The notes: generated by a model from the sequence alone, not told the origin. A stretch of 64,000 nt of DNA from Symbiotaphrina buchneri (GCA_001599915.1 BCIG01000003.1:744001-808000); one strand, 5' to 3'. Counted from the stretch's first letter, positions 47,040 through 58,585 are shown. Numbers and translations: made by a program.

Positions 47040-48311
47040 ATGGCGGAGCAACTCATTCTCAAGGGTACCCTCGAGGGCCACAGCGGCTGGGTCACCAGCT
47101 TGGCTACCTCTCTGGAGAAGTACGTCAAGTCCGCCATTACTTTGAGGAGGATCTGAGGTGTTGACTTTCGATAGCCCCAACATGCTGCTGTCTGGTTCCC
47201 GCGACAAGACTCTTATCGTCTGGAACCTGACCCGGGATGACACCGCATACGGTTACCCAAAGCGTAGCCTTCACGGCCACAACCACATTGTCTCGGACTG
47301 CGTACGTATATGGAGGTCCTTGATACCTTTTCGAATGCTGCTAACAATGTCGGATTGCAGGTCATCTCATCCGATGGTGCCTACGCTCTCTCTGCTTCGT
47401 GGGACAAGACTCTTCGTCTGTGGGAACTGGCAACTGGCGTAACTACCCGTCGCTTCGTTGGACACACCAACGACGTCCTCTCTGTCTCCTTCTCCGCCGA
47501 CAACCGTCAAATCGTCTCGGGATCGCGGGATCGCACAATCAAGCTCTGGAACACACTGGGTGACTGCAAGTTCACCATCACCGATAAGGGACACACCGAG
47601 TGGGTTTCGTGCGTGCGGTTCAGCCCCAACCCTCAAAACCCCGTCATTGTTTCTGCTGGTTGGGACAAGCTGGTCAAGGTGGGTCCATGTTTTATTATTT
47701 TGCGCCGACGGGATGCCGAGACGACTGGTTCAGAGGATGCTTTGCACATTTATAAAGTATTTGCTACTTCAGAGCCTCCGGGCCATGAGACAAATATACA
47801 CCGGCGCACTGATGACAAGTCTCTCGGTCCCTCTTTGCACCTTACCATTATCATTGGAGGGACTGCGCTAATACAATCTTCTTAGGTCTGGGAACTGGCG
47901 TCTTGCCGTATCCAAACTGACCACATCGGCCACACCGGTTACATTAACACTGTCACCATCTCCCCCGATGGATCCCTCTGCGCCTCTGGTGGCAAGGACG
48001 GCACCACCATGCTGTGGGACCTGAACGAGTCAAAGCACCTGTACTCCCTGACGGCTGGTGACGAGATCCACGCCCTTGTCTTCTCTCCCAACCGGTACTG
48101 GCTGTGCGCTGCCACCGCCTCTAGCATCATCATCTTCGACTTGGAGAAGAAGAGCAAGGTTGACGAGCTGAAGCCCGAGTTCATTGCCGTCGGCAAGAAG
48201 AGCAGGGAACCGGAGTGTGTGAGCTTGGCGTGGAGTGCGGATGGTCAGACTTTGTTCGCTGGTTACACCGACAACATAATCCGGGCTTGGGGTGTTATGT
48301 CGAGGGCATAA
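47040..48311 (+). CDS. cpc2: RACK1 orthologue, cross-pathway control protein Cpc2/CpcB (WD40)
   Basis: Exons 47040-47119, 47175-47301, 47361-47678 and 47886-48311; 316 aa, a typical RACK1 length. Seven WD40 repeats are visible, with GH...WD-type blocks such as [35 protein letters not shown] and [13 protein letters not shown]. It sits on the 40S ribosomal subunit head and links translation to signalling and to amino-acid starvation control. The last intron (47679-47885, 207 nt) is far longer than the others and carries a U24-like snoRNA, as the intron of yeast ASC1 does. The start ATG opens the conserved [20 protein letters not shown]. Confidence 0.97.
47731..47816 (+). ncRNA. Box C/D snoRNA, U24-like, in the last cpc2 intron
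   Basis: About 86 nt. It contains TATTTGCTACTTCAGA at 47758-47773, the conserved U24 guide complementary to a 25S rRNA segment, followed by a C'-like ATGAGAC (47785-47791), ACACC, and a D box CTGA (47809-47812). The C box is probably the degenerate GGATGCT near 47735. Flanking TCA/TGA can pair as a short end stem. Yeast U24 lies in the intron of ASC1, the same gene family. The guide next to the D box differs from the yeast and human U24 as I recall them. Confidence 0.7.
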
Positions 48312-48919
48312 GCGAGTGGAGGTTGATCAAGGGTGGTGCATTCCGGTGTTGCATGTATCAAGACAATCAAAAGCCCATTCAGAGGTTCTTCAAAGTTATG
48401 CTTGTCTGCTTGCTGTATACGTCTGTGTCCTTTGATCTCAAACGATCACTAAGAAGCATCGTAAATGGCTTTCCATATCTTGCCAATGCGGTAGCCAGCG
48501 TCTTCCCGCCAGCGTCTTCCCCTTTCGAATGATAGAGTTGACCAATAAAGTAGCCCTAACAGGACTAAGAGGAGTTTCGACCAAACAGAGGCCACAGACG
48601 GAACGATGTCATCGACGGCATTGACAGGATGCCGAGGTCCGGTTTCAACCCCGGATTATCAGAATAGTTGCACCGCACCTCCGTATCGCAGTGCAATCAG
48701 CGTCGACGCCCTTCCACCATCCTCAATGCCACCATGTTGACAGGCTCAGGTGATTTCGGGAAAGCCCGAATGCCACCAATTGAGCCAGAGTATAAATACT
48801 CGCATTCCGCGCCAGTGAGGCGGATACTGCGGAGCACACCTGACTGACGGATCGCTCTGCGAGAACAATTGATCTTGTCCGAAAGTTCCAGCTTCACAAT
48901 TTAGCCACAGCATCTCAAA
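48312..48919. other. Intergenic region
   Basis: 608 bp: cpc2 3' UTR and the promoter of the next gene. No feature was recognised. Confidence 0.4.
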
Positions 48920-49842
48920 ATGTCGACTCTCCGGCGCTATCCCTTATTCTCCACTCAACCCCCGCCGAAAACGATGAGACGCCTGGGCATCGCCGTGCCC
49001 GCCGTGGCAGCCTTCAGCTACACCATACCGGACTACCTAACCTGGTGCCGGCTCACGGATTTCGGCGCCTGGAAGCCCTGGGTATACAGCCGATATCTGA
49101 CTTACAAGATCCTTTATGCTACAGTCAGCACCGAGACGCTGTCAACGGCGATGTATGATGACCCAGAGGAAAAAGCGAAGGCCGGCCCAGTAGGGTTGAC
49201 TGGAAAGGGTTGGCTGGAAGGGTTGCAGCCCAGAAATGGGGAACGCCCGCGGCTGACGAATCAATATGTGGGACCGCAGAGGCAGATAGATCAATTGCAG
49301 AGTGATCCCGAGATTCAGAAGGTATGTCGTGACCTGCTGCTGAGACGAGAAGAGTGGTGTATAGCTGCTTTCTCCCTGGGTCTTTTTGAATGGAGAGCGA
49401 ATACCAAACACATAGCAGATGAGCTTGCTGACTGATATTACACCCCCAGGCGTTTCAAGCGGCCTTCAACACACTTCCAAAAACCAACCCCTCGATCCTG
49501 ACCCTCGCTCGCTCACGCTACGAAACCGCGACGAACGCCATAAAACTCTCGCCCTCTCTCACACCACCTCATGCCATCGCCCGCACCACCAAGGGCGAAG
49601 TGGCGCATATCCACGCCGGGACAGCAGCGGATGGCACCATGCACGTGGTGCTATCTCCGGCAGATGCGAAGAGGGTCATTGAGAGAGGCTGGGGCGAAAG
49701 ACACCGGATGGCCGTCGGCTGGTTCATCCCGCGGGAATATATCTTCATCTATGCGCCCCGGAATATGGAGGAAGTGAAGGTTGAAGAAGAGATTTTGAGG
49801 GCTGGTGTCAAGTTCATGACGGGCGTTGAGGATATCAAATAG
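48920..49842 (+). CDS. Luciferase-fold domain protein (DUF5519-like)
   Basis: Exons 48920-49321 and 49450-49842; 264 aa. The N-terminal part includes a hydrophobic stretch (LGIAVPAVAAFSY) that could be a membrane anchor or targeting segment. The C-terminal half carries the family pattern: GEVAHIHAGTAADGTMHVVL, SPADAKRVIERGWGERHRMA and FIPREYIFIYAPRN, matching fungal proteins annotated as luciferase-domain or DUF5519. The name reflects an annotated domain, not light emission; biochemical role unknown. The 128-nt intron has a GTATGT donor and joins EIQK to AFQAAF in phase 0. Confidence 0.8.
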
Positions 49843-50461
49843 GTAGGCACATGGAAGGCTTGATTTATGGCTGGAGGCGTGCTGGTTGCAGCTGCTGGTA
49901 GGGTATCAAGGTACACGTTGCTTAGATCGGCTTCTGCTTGTTACTGATCCCTCTGCTATCTCTCCCTTTGAAACTTGAACTTGTGCATCAGATACCGCTT
50001 TTCGAATTTTCAGTGTCAATAAACCATTTTCATATCTGCTCTTCTCCCCCATTTGCCGGTCACCACTCTTACTTGTTCCTACCAGGCATACACTCCATTG
50101 AGTGCCTGCACAGGAGCCCGTCGATCCCAGCTCTATTCCAGATAGCTCAGCTCAGCAGCCATGACAGTTCGACCGAGAACGCAAGACAAGCATATTGCGT
50201 AAAGGGGCCCAACCGAGCAGGGAACAAAAGAGAGAAAGGGAACGTGAACTGGATCTTAGATCAACCATATGTGATGGCCTGCAAATCCGGTGAAACGAGA
50301 CATGGAATAACATGGATGTACTGAACGTGAATCGGGCGCATAGATAGCAGAATCCACCAGAGATGTGCGGCACCCGAGCCCTGATTGCGATCGCTCCATC
50401 TCCCGCATCCCCTCCATACGCCAACGTCACAGCAACAGCTGCAATCCAAACCCCCGGTCCC
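49843..50461. other. Intergenic region, convergent gene ends
   Basis: 619 bp between two gene ends; no feature was recognised. Confidence 0.4.
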
Positions 50462-51590
50462 TCACGGCGTGCGCGGACTAATCAAGAATCTAACCGCCTT
50501 CTCCGGCGATGGCGTCTGCAAGCCCGTTCCCGTGCTCTTGCTGTTATTCTCAGCGAGCACATTCCGCACCCCTTCAACGAGCTGCTGCAGCCTAACGCGC
50601 TCCTGCTGCTCGGTATGTAGCATCTTCAGCAGTAGCCCGATCTTGGCATCGGCCTCGCGCTGTTTCTTCTCGTGGAGGGCGTTCATCTTGGTGAGTACGG
50701 CGTTGCGGGACTGGAGCTGGATGAGCTGTCGCTGCAGAGTGGTCGCGTCGCGATGCGAGGGGTGGGAAGTGACTGGAGGAGTGGTGGGGTTGGAGTGGCT
50801 GCTGGAGAGGGGGATGGAGCGGATAGAGATAGAGGGGTCTGCTCGAGCTTGGTGTGGCTGGAGGAGAGGTCCCATGTCGGCATGTAAGAAGTCCTCGGAC
50901 TGCATAGATTGAAGAAGACCCTGGCTGGGTAAGAGCGACTCCATTTCTTCAGAGAAGACCATCGAGCTGTCATCACCGAGGAGGCTATTCTCCCCGTCTT
51001 GCTCCTCCGCGCCAGATCTTTCCACCTCATCTGCCGTTGAAACCAGGCATAGCTCCTCCAACTCGTCTTTAAAGCTTCTCCACCGATTTGCCTGAGCGGG
51101 AGAAACGTCTTGGTGTTCGTGTGATTGCGTATGAGAAGCAACAGGCAGAGCACCGGACATGCAGTCGTCCATATACTCGGCTTCTGTATCAGAGATGACG
51201 AAAGGCGTATGGAAGTCAGGTCCTGTGCAACTGATGGTGCTTTCACGTCTCGTAGTAATCCCTTCATATTCCCTGGCGGCGGCTCGGGTCAATGGGCGTA
51301 TCACGACTTCTGGAGTCTCTCCCTGTGCCTGAATCAACATGAATCTCTTGGAGGGGAAGGAAGGGCATGGAGGTCAAACATACCCTATACGTCTCCGACG
51401 GATCACCATCATATTCTTCATTCCGCCTAGTACGCAGTACAAGCTTCTTGTGCCTGGCACGTAAAGCTGCTGCTCTCATAGCCTTCCTCGCTTGACTGTT
51501 GAGCTTTGGAGACCGGTTCTTCCTCCACGCCGTAGCAGCGTGCATTAGAGCGTTTTTGGCTCTCTCCTCTGCGGTCAGCACACCATGCAT
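50462..51590 (-). CDS. Hypothetical protein with basic N-terminus and C-terminal coiled coil
   Basis: Exons 51590-51384 and 51328-50462; 357 aa. Not recognised. The first exon is Arg/Lys-rich (RKNRSPKLNSQARKAMRAAA, then LRARHKK). The middle is Ser/Glu/Asp-rich and probably disordered. Residues about 270-330 form a likely coiled coil (TTLQRQLIQLQSRNAVLTKM, then EKKQREADAKIGLLLKML). The 55-nt intron has a GTATGT donor and a phase 0 join. The ATG at 51590 is the first in frame; the frame extends upstream without one. Basic N-terminus plus coiled coil suggests a nuclear or cytoskeletal structural role, but this is only inference. Confidence 0.65.
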
Positions 51591-52486
51591 TTTGGACACG
51601 ACCGGTACAACTCGCTCAGCGGAGTAGGGAGTATTGATCAATGTTGAAACAAAGTGCACAGCAAAGAAACAAAGCAGAGAACGTCACATAGCAAGGATAA
51701 CGGCAGCAAGGTAGGAGGAGACCGAATGAAGTCGAGGATTTGAAGCCCAGTAGTTGCTACAAGTGAGGATAAAAGCACAAGCAGAGCGGGGAGCAGAGGA
51801 AGTATCGTAAACAGCTATTTGATAAGCAGTAGCATGGGGATGAAGGTTGACACCATCCTTTGGGACATCCGGGAGATGGTTGACAGAGGTAGCGACAGGA
51901 TAGTGAGAGCCTGGAAAGGGTGTCAGGAGTTGAGCTGACGATCATTTTGCCTGTACCGTCAACACAATTTCAGATTGATATACTCTATCAACCCTTAAAG
52001 AAGCTTCATAGCCTTGTCAGAGGGATTTGAAGTACGTAGAGGACACTAGAGTGAATGAAGAAAGAAGAAGCCATCCTTGGATCAGATGGTCTCTGTGACT
52101 GTTGACATTGCTGTTCACCTCCAGACACCACTGAACTTCAGAACAACACTTCACAGGGAGAAGTAGCTTATAAGCTTCACTGTTGTTCCCTTGTATTCAC
52201 TGCATCATTAGAGTAAGACAGACTCAGATAACCAATATTGCAGTCAGTCAACATGGAGCTGTGAAGCACAGATGAGTTGTGTCACGTAAAGCAAGAAGAT
52301 AGTAGTCACGACTTGACAGTCGTGGGAGCTGTGAATGTTGTAGATTGTAAACGTGAAGATGGTATTGATCTAGAAGCGATACTCAAAAAAGCGTCATGAT
52401 TATTAAATAGACCGTGGCACCGTGTCAAAACAGACCCATACTCCGTACCCCTGAGTAGTAAATCATCAAGATTAGGGGACAGGCGT
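51591..52486. other. Intergenic: 5' side of coiled-coil gene, 3' side of AIM24
   Basis: About 0.9 kb, somewhat AT-rich, rich in GAAG/AAGC words; no gene or clear repeat was seen. Confidence 0.4.
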
Positions 52487-53732
52487 TCATGCTAGAGCGG
52501 CAACGTGTGCCGACAGCCAGGCACCGAACTCCCGTGGATTTCGGGTCTGCATGAAGACCGTGCCGGGACCTGCATGCGAGTCAGTCGGTTCTTCCTTTTA
52601 AAGAAGGGCCAGCAGAAGTGGCTTCAAAGCCCAGTTGTGGGCTATTGCATGGAATCTCCACATACCTGTGAATTTACAGACCAGGCCTTCACCGGAACTT
52701 ATGCCGCTAATGATTCCGCCGCTCGCAACCCTCTCCATGACATACTTTGTATTCCACGCGACCAGGTGTCCATTGTCGACCACATACTTCTCGCCTTCCT
52801 GGAGATCCTTCCTGATAATAGCGCCAAAACTCTGCATCCACAACAGTCCCACGCCGCTGATCTTATACACAAACAGGCCCTCGCCGCTGAACATCGCCTT
52901 GCCGAATCCCTGGCTCTTATACTCCTTCACAACGCCCTGCGTGCACGCCAGAAAGGCGTCTTTTCCCACGCTCCACGTCTCCTGGCCCGAGAGGCGCAAG
53001 ATCGTGATATCGCCCAAGCTCATGGGCGCGAGGAGCAGCTCGCCGGGACCCGTGTACGTCGAGTGCATCATTTCCCCGCCGGCGATGAGTTTCTTCATCG
53101 AGAACTTGACGGCGCCTTTGAGCGTGATTGTGGGGCTCATGGCGATCATGACGCCCGGTTTGGCGGTGATGGGACACCCCATCGCGAGCTGGATCGTAAG
53201 GATGCTGTTGCTGTCCCGGTGAGAGATGCGGTAGGATCCGCCGTTGAAGGTGCCGACGTCGTCCCGCGTGGCTTCCGCGCCGGTGAAATGCCCCGCTGGC
53301 GGTGCGCCGCCGGGCATGGGAGTGCTACTTGTGTAGGGCTGTGTTGGAGGAGGTGTGGGTCCTCCGGGAGGATAGGACTGTTGCTGTGGAGGGGTGCCAT
53401 AGAGATTTTGTTGGTTCGGTGGAGGAGGAAAACCAGGGCTCTGAGGTGGAGGGGGGAAGTATTGCTGCTGCTGCGGTGGCTGCTGGTGTTGTTGTTGGGG
53501 CGGCGGAGGGAAGTTCTGCTGGCCTGCGAAGCGGTGTCAGCTTGATAAAAACATCTTTTAAATATGAAATATATACCTGGTGAAGCATAGCCATTTTTCT
53601 CGGGAGGAGCTGTAGACCCCCAATTAGTATTTTCGCGATTTTGTAATCTTTTGACCATGATCTGCTCACGAGGAAAGTAACCGCCTGGAGGCGGGGTAGC
53701 TTGGTTGTAGTGTGGTGGTGGTGGAGCAGACA
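52487..53732 (-). CDS. AIM24: Altered inheritance of mitochondria protein 24 (AIM24 family); start codon probably split by an intron
   Basis: Exons 53732-53670, 53609-53577, 53523-52666 and 52569-52487, giving 345 aa once one upstream base is added. A Pro/Gln-rich N-terminus precedes the AIM24 beta-fold: [40 protein letters not shown] and [17 protein letters not shown]. Yeast Aim24 supports MICOS and inner-membrane shape; relatives without a mitochondrial presequence are also known, and none is evident here. The frame has no ATG before [20 protein letters not shown] directly follows a CAACAG acceptor, so the ATG is probably A|TG across an intron (donor candidates at 53908, GTGAGC, or 53822, GTTGTT). 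The final exon ([20 protein letters not shown]) completes the family C-terminus. Confidence 0.85.
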
Positions 53733-53845
53733 CTGTTGCTTTCTCGAAACCCTTTCAGCTGTGCGCAAAGATTTTTCGAGTTCCTAGAAAGTCTCCAGAT
53801 ACCCGCTGACGCTTTTAACAACTTTCTTAAACCAGAATTCAAGCT

Positions 53846-53854
53846 CTTTATATA
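53846..53854 (-). promoter_or_regulatory. TATA-like box upstream of AIM24
   Basis: TATATAAAG on the minus strand, about 115 bp upstream of the first coding exon. If used, transcription would begin near 53820 and favour the nearer donor for the split start codon. Confidence 0.35.
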
Positions 53855-53909
53855 TTATCTCTTAATATTGCGCGCCCGTTTTGAAGGACGGGAATAGCTC
53901 CAGCTCACT

Positions 53910-54878
53910 AAAGCCAAGCTTCACAGCCCCGCACTTGGGAACGTTTGGACTTTGGAACGCTAGTCAAGACCGACGGAGGACAAGCCGCAACCTTGGCTGG
54001 ACGACCGACGATGCTGCTTCGAGTATTTCTGAGCGAGAATGGATTATGGGCGTTATATTGGCAAGAACAGAAGTGGTGCAGCAGTAAGGATGGAAAGCTG
54101 AGCGCTGACTGTCATGTGTTATATCATCTCCGTCGCACCCCCTGTAAGCGCTTACCACTTCAGGGGGCCTAAGCCAAGAGCTCGCAGCTCAGAATCATGA
54201 CCTAAGGAATTCCTATGCCATGCATTGCATGATGCTAAGCTACCTGATGGTTCGCGTGTAGACCTCGAAGCTGCCGTTCATTTTGAGCTCTTGTGTTTCA
54301 TTGGCCGCGCTGAGAGCATGCATACCCCTGGGCGGCTACAGCCCAGCCGCTAGGGGCGCAAAGCTGGCGGCTACATGCCCCCGGTGAAACCAGGTGGAAT
54401 TTCAGTTAAGAATCCAATGCACTTCATGCCTGATACTCGTCCCGTTGTCATCTGAGCACCCATAACCTGTCTTGCCCGACCAGTTACTCCCAGAGCTTGC
54501 CTGGCTGCATGCGTACTCCATCGTAGCCTTATCCACAACCCATCCGCAGCCTCTGATATCACGCAGGTGTCCAAGGTTCGGAAAGTAACACGAAGCGAGA
54601 GGTAACCTCTGCAGAGTTCGCCTCGATCATCCGATTGCTCTGGACGTCTGAGCTCCTAGCCCTGGACGAACCCATCTCCCCATCGTCATCACGTAACAGG
54701 ACTGATGTGGATAGGGCCACGGAGACGTGCCGGTATGCCCAGGATCATGCTTTTGCCGGTATCGCCGTCCAAGAGCGCTTGCCGAAAGTCCTGAGATGCT
54801 CGGTGGCTAACCACAACAGCGATCCTTTCCGTAGTGTAGTCTCCGAACAAACATCCGGAACGCAGTCTTTGAACCTCA
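53910..54878. other. Intergenic region
   Basis: About 1 kb between the AIM24 upstream side and the TFB5 stop; no supportable gene. Confidence 0.4.
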
Positions 54879-55170
54879 TCATTCCGAGTCCTCTTCCTCC
54901 GGCATCGTCTGCGTATTCGCCAGTTCCTAAAACACCCACCGGGTCAGCGACCGATGTCTTCGACCCCTTTCCCTAGATCCAGGGACAAGGAAAACTCACC
55001 TCCTCAAGCCTGCGTTTCAACTCTGCAACCTTGCCCTCATTCACAACCACCGTCTGATCATCTAGATCCTCGACGATGTACGCGTTGCCGAACTGCGCGT
55101 CGAGCTTGAGAATAATGGCTTTGATCGAGGGATCACATTCGATCAGCGTTCCGCGGACGGCGCGAGGCAT
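54879..55170 (-). CDS. TFB5: TFIIH subunit TFB5 (GTF2H5/TTDA)
   Basis: Exons 55170-55000 and 54926-54879; 72 aa, matching the very small Tfb5 family. Tfb5 binds Tfb2 (p52) and stabilises TFIIH for nucleotide excision repair and transcription. Recognised from MPRAVRGTLIECDPSIKAII, then DAQFGNAYIVEDLDDQTVVV and a C-terminal helix. The 73-nt intron (54999-54927) has a GTGAGT donor and a TTTTAG acceptor and adds a 15-residue acidic tail (ELANTQTMPEEEDSE); without splicing the frame would end soon after VSFPCPWI. Confidence 0.93.
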
Positions 55171-55618
55171 GGCTGGGTGAGTTCCTGCTCCGTGGATAGA
55201 TTTGTGGAAAGATGCACAGTGGCTGAGATGACAAAGGTCACTGCACAGGAGAGGTGAGAGTGCCAGAGGTATGGATTTGTATTCAAGAACGGCTGATGCT
55301 ATTAAACATCAAATTTGATTCACCAATTTGACCGCTGTTACTTCCATCGATCATACCTGGTAGTGACAAGTTGAAGCTCTTGCCTGGCGGGCTAATACAC
55401 TGAATCCGCCGGCCTTGGCGGGTCGGAGTGCCGGGGAGCCTTAGTTCCGATGCAGTGCACGGCCACATTGGCATTCGTCAGCCTCAACTCCTTCTCGCCT
55501 TCGACTTAACCATCTGCAGCCTTGTCATCCCAGAGACCACAGACGATAACTTTCTTGACTCCATCCTAGTTGGCAGATACATTTGAGACGCTTTGAAATG
55601 CCGAATGTGGAGGAATCC
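55171..55618. promoter_or_regulatory. Divergent promoter region, TFB5 and SH3 gene
   Basis: 448 bp between start codons facing away from each other; no coding sequence was seen apart from a possible earlier ATG (55598) for the SH3 gene. Confidence 0.45.
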
Positions 55619-56407
55619 ATGGCCGCGATGACCAACCGGTCATTGCGGACCATCCGTACTGTTCGTCTTCACCATAGTCTCTCAACCGCCACATGCTGAT
55701 GTATTCTACAGGAGCTGGAGTTTCTCACCGACTCTGCCGTCATCACTCCACAACAACTCCAGAACTTCCTCTCGCAGTTACCGCAGCAGACCATCCTCCG
55801 AGCACCCGTCACAACTCAAACCAGCGACGGCACACCCATGTCTCTTCCTGCTCAGCAACCTCCATCGCAACCTCCCACTGCGCAGTTTGCCAACACTTCG
55901 CTGAACGAGAAACAATCAACGCCGACGTCATATTACGCCCCGCAATCTCCTCACCCGCAGCCGCCACCAGCCTATGCCGCGGGTCCTCCTCCCTTGGCTA
56001 CCGTTTCCGCTCTTTACGTCTACAACCCTTCGGATGCCGGCGATCTCGCTCTACAGCCGAATGACCGCGTGGAGGTGACACAGTACGTCAACCCGGAGTG
56101 GTGGAAGGGTCGAAATACTAGGACGGGTCAAGAGGGTATCTTTCCTCGCAACTACGTCAGTGTGCTGGAGACGAAGCAGCCACCGCCACCCATGCCAGGT
56201 CAGGCACCTGTGCAAAGTGGGCCGGCCAGCTATGGAAACATGCCGTTGGAGGTCGCTCAAGGACAACCACAGCCTGTGCAGCAGCAAGGCGCTGGTCATG
56301 GCAAGGTCGGAGAGTATGCAGGCAAGTTTGGGAAGAAGTTGGGGAACGCGGCGATCTTTGGAGCAGGCGCTACGATGGGATCGGACCTGGTCAACTCGAT
56401 ATTTTAA
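55619..56407 (+). CDS. SH3-domain protein (Lsb1/Pin3-like)
   Basis: Exons 55619-55660 and 55712-56407; 245 aa. An N-terminal helical block (MAAMTNRSLRTIRTELEFL) as in fungal Lsb1/Pin3-type proteins, a Pro/Gln-rich linker, then one SH3 domain at roughly residues 113-165: VSALYVYNPSDAGDLALQPN, EWWKGRNTRTGQEGIFPRNY. The Trp pair and PRNY binding-groove residues are present, so proline-motif binding is expected. A Gly-rich C-terminus ends in ATMGSDLVNSIF. Yeast relatives bind Las17/WASP and regulate endocytic actin. The start has a good CCATGG context; an in-frame ATG 21 nt upstream (55598) is an alternative. The 51-nt intron uses donor GTTCGT. Confidence 0.85.
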
Positions 56408-57260
56408 GGGTTTGACAGCTGGCACAGGCCACTTCTCGGCTCATCCAGATACAGTCCGACCTGCTTCCTGTGTGCTCTTTAGCGGTTTCTCATACTATCA
56501 CGTTCGCTGTGCTCTGCTCTGTACGAATCCGTATACAAATGGATCAATCCAAGATATCACCATGCGAGAATCTCTATCCTTCGCTGCAAGTTTATAGAAT
56601 TTTCTGTGATCATCCACCACTACCTCCTGCACAGCCCCCAGCAACCAACTTTGGCATCCAATCAGACCGTGGTCTCTGCCTACAATAGACACGGCAAAAT
56701 CCATCACCGTTCGTGGGCGAAAAGTGGTGTCAAATCTTTTGACCAGGGTAATTGCCGAAGCGGGAGCGCTAAACTGACGTTATGCCGAGGATCCGTATCA
56801 TCAACCAACCAATTATCGGCGAGGGATGTGCAGGAGCCAGGAACACTGCAGACAAACATCATGACTTCATTGCAACCTTTACGCCGAGTGCGGAAAGCGG
56901 ACGTACTCAAATCGCCCGGGCCCGGGAATTCTTGGTTTGCTGCGATGATAGTGGAGACCTATGCTGTACCACCGAAGATTTGACCAAGGCATCGAGTTGT
57001 GTTACTCGATATGGTAATGATGATGGCCGTGGACTTAGACCGGACTTAATTGCAGTTGTGGGCCCCTTCTCTACTACATCTACGGAGTACGGGGATTTTC
57101 CCATCTCCGATGTCTATCCGTCTTCAACTCCTGCTCTTTTACTTTATCTTTTCAACTCATTGACCCTTGCTTTCAACCCTACCTTCGTCTCAATCCTGCC
57201 TTGGGGCTGTCTTCTCAATTGTTCCACGCTTTTCCGAAAAGCCCTTTCTAAAGGAACGAT
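56408..57260. other. Intergenic region upstream of the SDR gene
   Basis: 853 bp; frames on both strands look like chance. The last 150 bp are pyrimidine-rich, as in fungal promoters and leaders. Confidence 0.4.
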
Positions 57261-58278
57261 ATGCCCACCTCCGGCTTCCCCTACAAGAAAGTCCTCGTTG
57301 TAGGCGCAACGAGCGGTATCGGCGAGGCACTGGCTGAGCGGATGCTGGAGAATGGCATCTCTGTGATCGCAGTTGGCCGCCGAAAAGAGAACCTCGATGC
57401 CTTCATCCAGAAGCACGGCGGTGCGCAACCGAAGGCGGGCAGAGGCGCCGATACGCCGAGCAGTTCGACATTACCGATCTAGAGGGCGTCAAAGGCTTTG
57501 CTGAGAGGTACATCCATGCCTCCAGTTCTAGAGTTACAGTCCAGACGAGCGAGCAAAATTGCTAATATCCAGCTCGGGGCTACAGGATAACCAAATCGCA
57601 CCCTGACCTCGACGCCGTCCTTCTTAACTCAGGCATCCAGCGGGGCTTCAACTTCGCGCGGCCCTCGACCGTCGACCTCTCGCTCGTCTCGACCGAGTTC
57701 ACCACCAACTATCTCAGCTACCTGCACCTGACCAACGCCTTCTTGCCCTTCCTGCAGGCCAAGGCCACGCCCGATCAGCCCGCCGCCCTCATCTATACCA
57801 CCAGCGGTCTGGCGCTGGTGCCCATCACGCGCTGTGCCAATTATTGTGCTACCAAGGCTGCGCTGCATCATTGGATCCTGTGTTTCAGAGAGCAGCTCCG
57901 GCAGGAGGGGAGTCATCTGAAGGTTGTGGAGATATTGCCGCCGGCGGTGCAGAGTGCGTTCCCCCATATCATGTCCCTGTTATCCTCTTTCTCCAAAGTT
58001 CTTCCCTTGCACCACATCCTCTGCCATGTCCAGAGCACAGCTAACACATCTTTTGGCTTGCAGCCGAACTGCACGACGAAAAGCACCAGCCAGACATCAA
58101 GAACGGGCGCTCGATCGGAATGCCTCTGGACGAGTTCACGGACAAGACCTGGGCGGCATTGGCGGAGGGTAAGGAGCAGATCCCCATTGGGACCGCGCAA
58201 TTGGCGTATGAGGCGTTTGAGAATACGAGACAGGAGCGCATGCATGACGTGTGGAAGCGCATGGCTGGAGGGAAGTAA
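57261..58278 (+). CDS. Short-chain dehydrogenase/reductase, with an apparent frameshift
   Basis: Exons 57261-57507, 57586-57953 and 58064-58278. A classical SDR: cofactor motif VVGATSGIGEALAERM, NADP-type VGRRKENLDAF, NSG motif (VLLNSGIQ), Ser strand ALIYTTSGLALVP and active-site YCATK (Tyr-x3-Lys), so an NAD(P)-dependent oxidoreductase; substrate unknown. It resembles the DltE-type fungal group. In exon 1 the frame of KHGGAQPKAG (to about 57440) does not match the frame of YAEQFDITDLEG (from about 57450): one base appears missing, or two extra, and no plausible intron bridges it. Total exon length is 830 nt, not a multiple of three. Both introns are normal. It could be a sequence error or a young pseudogene, since all catalytic motifs remain. 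Confidence 0.8.
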
Positions 58279-58585
58279 CTCTAGATGAGGGCAATCAGGA
58301 TGACGGGAGACGAACATGGTGGTTGGGTTGCATAGAAGCATATATGGAAAAGCCGGATGGAGGAAATAATATATAGACGACTGAAGCAACATTCCATCCT
58401 TTCGGCCGCCTGCCGTGTTCTGCTCTGCAGCGATCTTCATCCTCCATACCATCCTCCTCCTGCTCCTCCTCCCGCTCCCACTCTAAGCAAGCAAACCACC
58501 TAGTACCTTCTCCACCTCCCCCCTGGCCCCCGCCCCCACCCCCTCCACACAACCCCGCCTTTAACCCCAGGATCAACATCGATTA
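58279..58585. other. Short convergent intergenic region
   Basis: 307 bp between the SDR and DUF427 gene ends. It contains a C-rich run of CCCCCGCCCCC type near 58520-58545; no gene. Confidence 0.4.

Noticed and set aside
50672-51267. Overlapping frames on both strands of the coiled-coil gene
   Set aside because: Only the spliced minus-strand frame gives a continuous protein with good splice signals.
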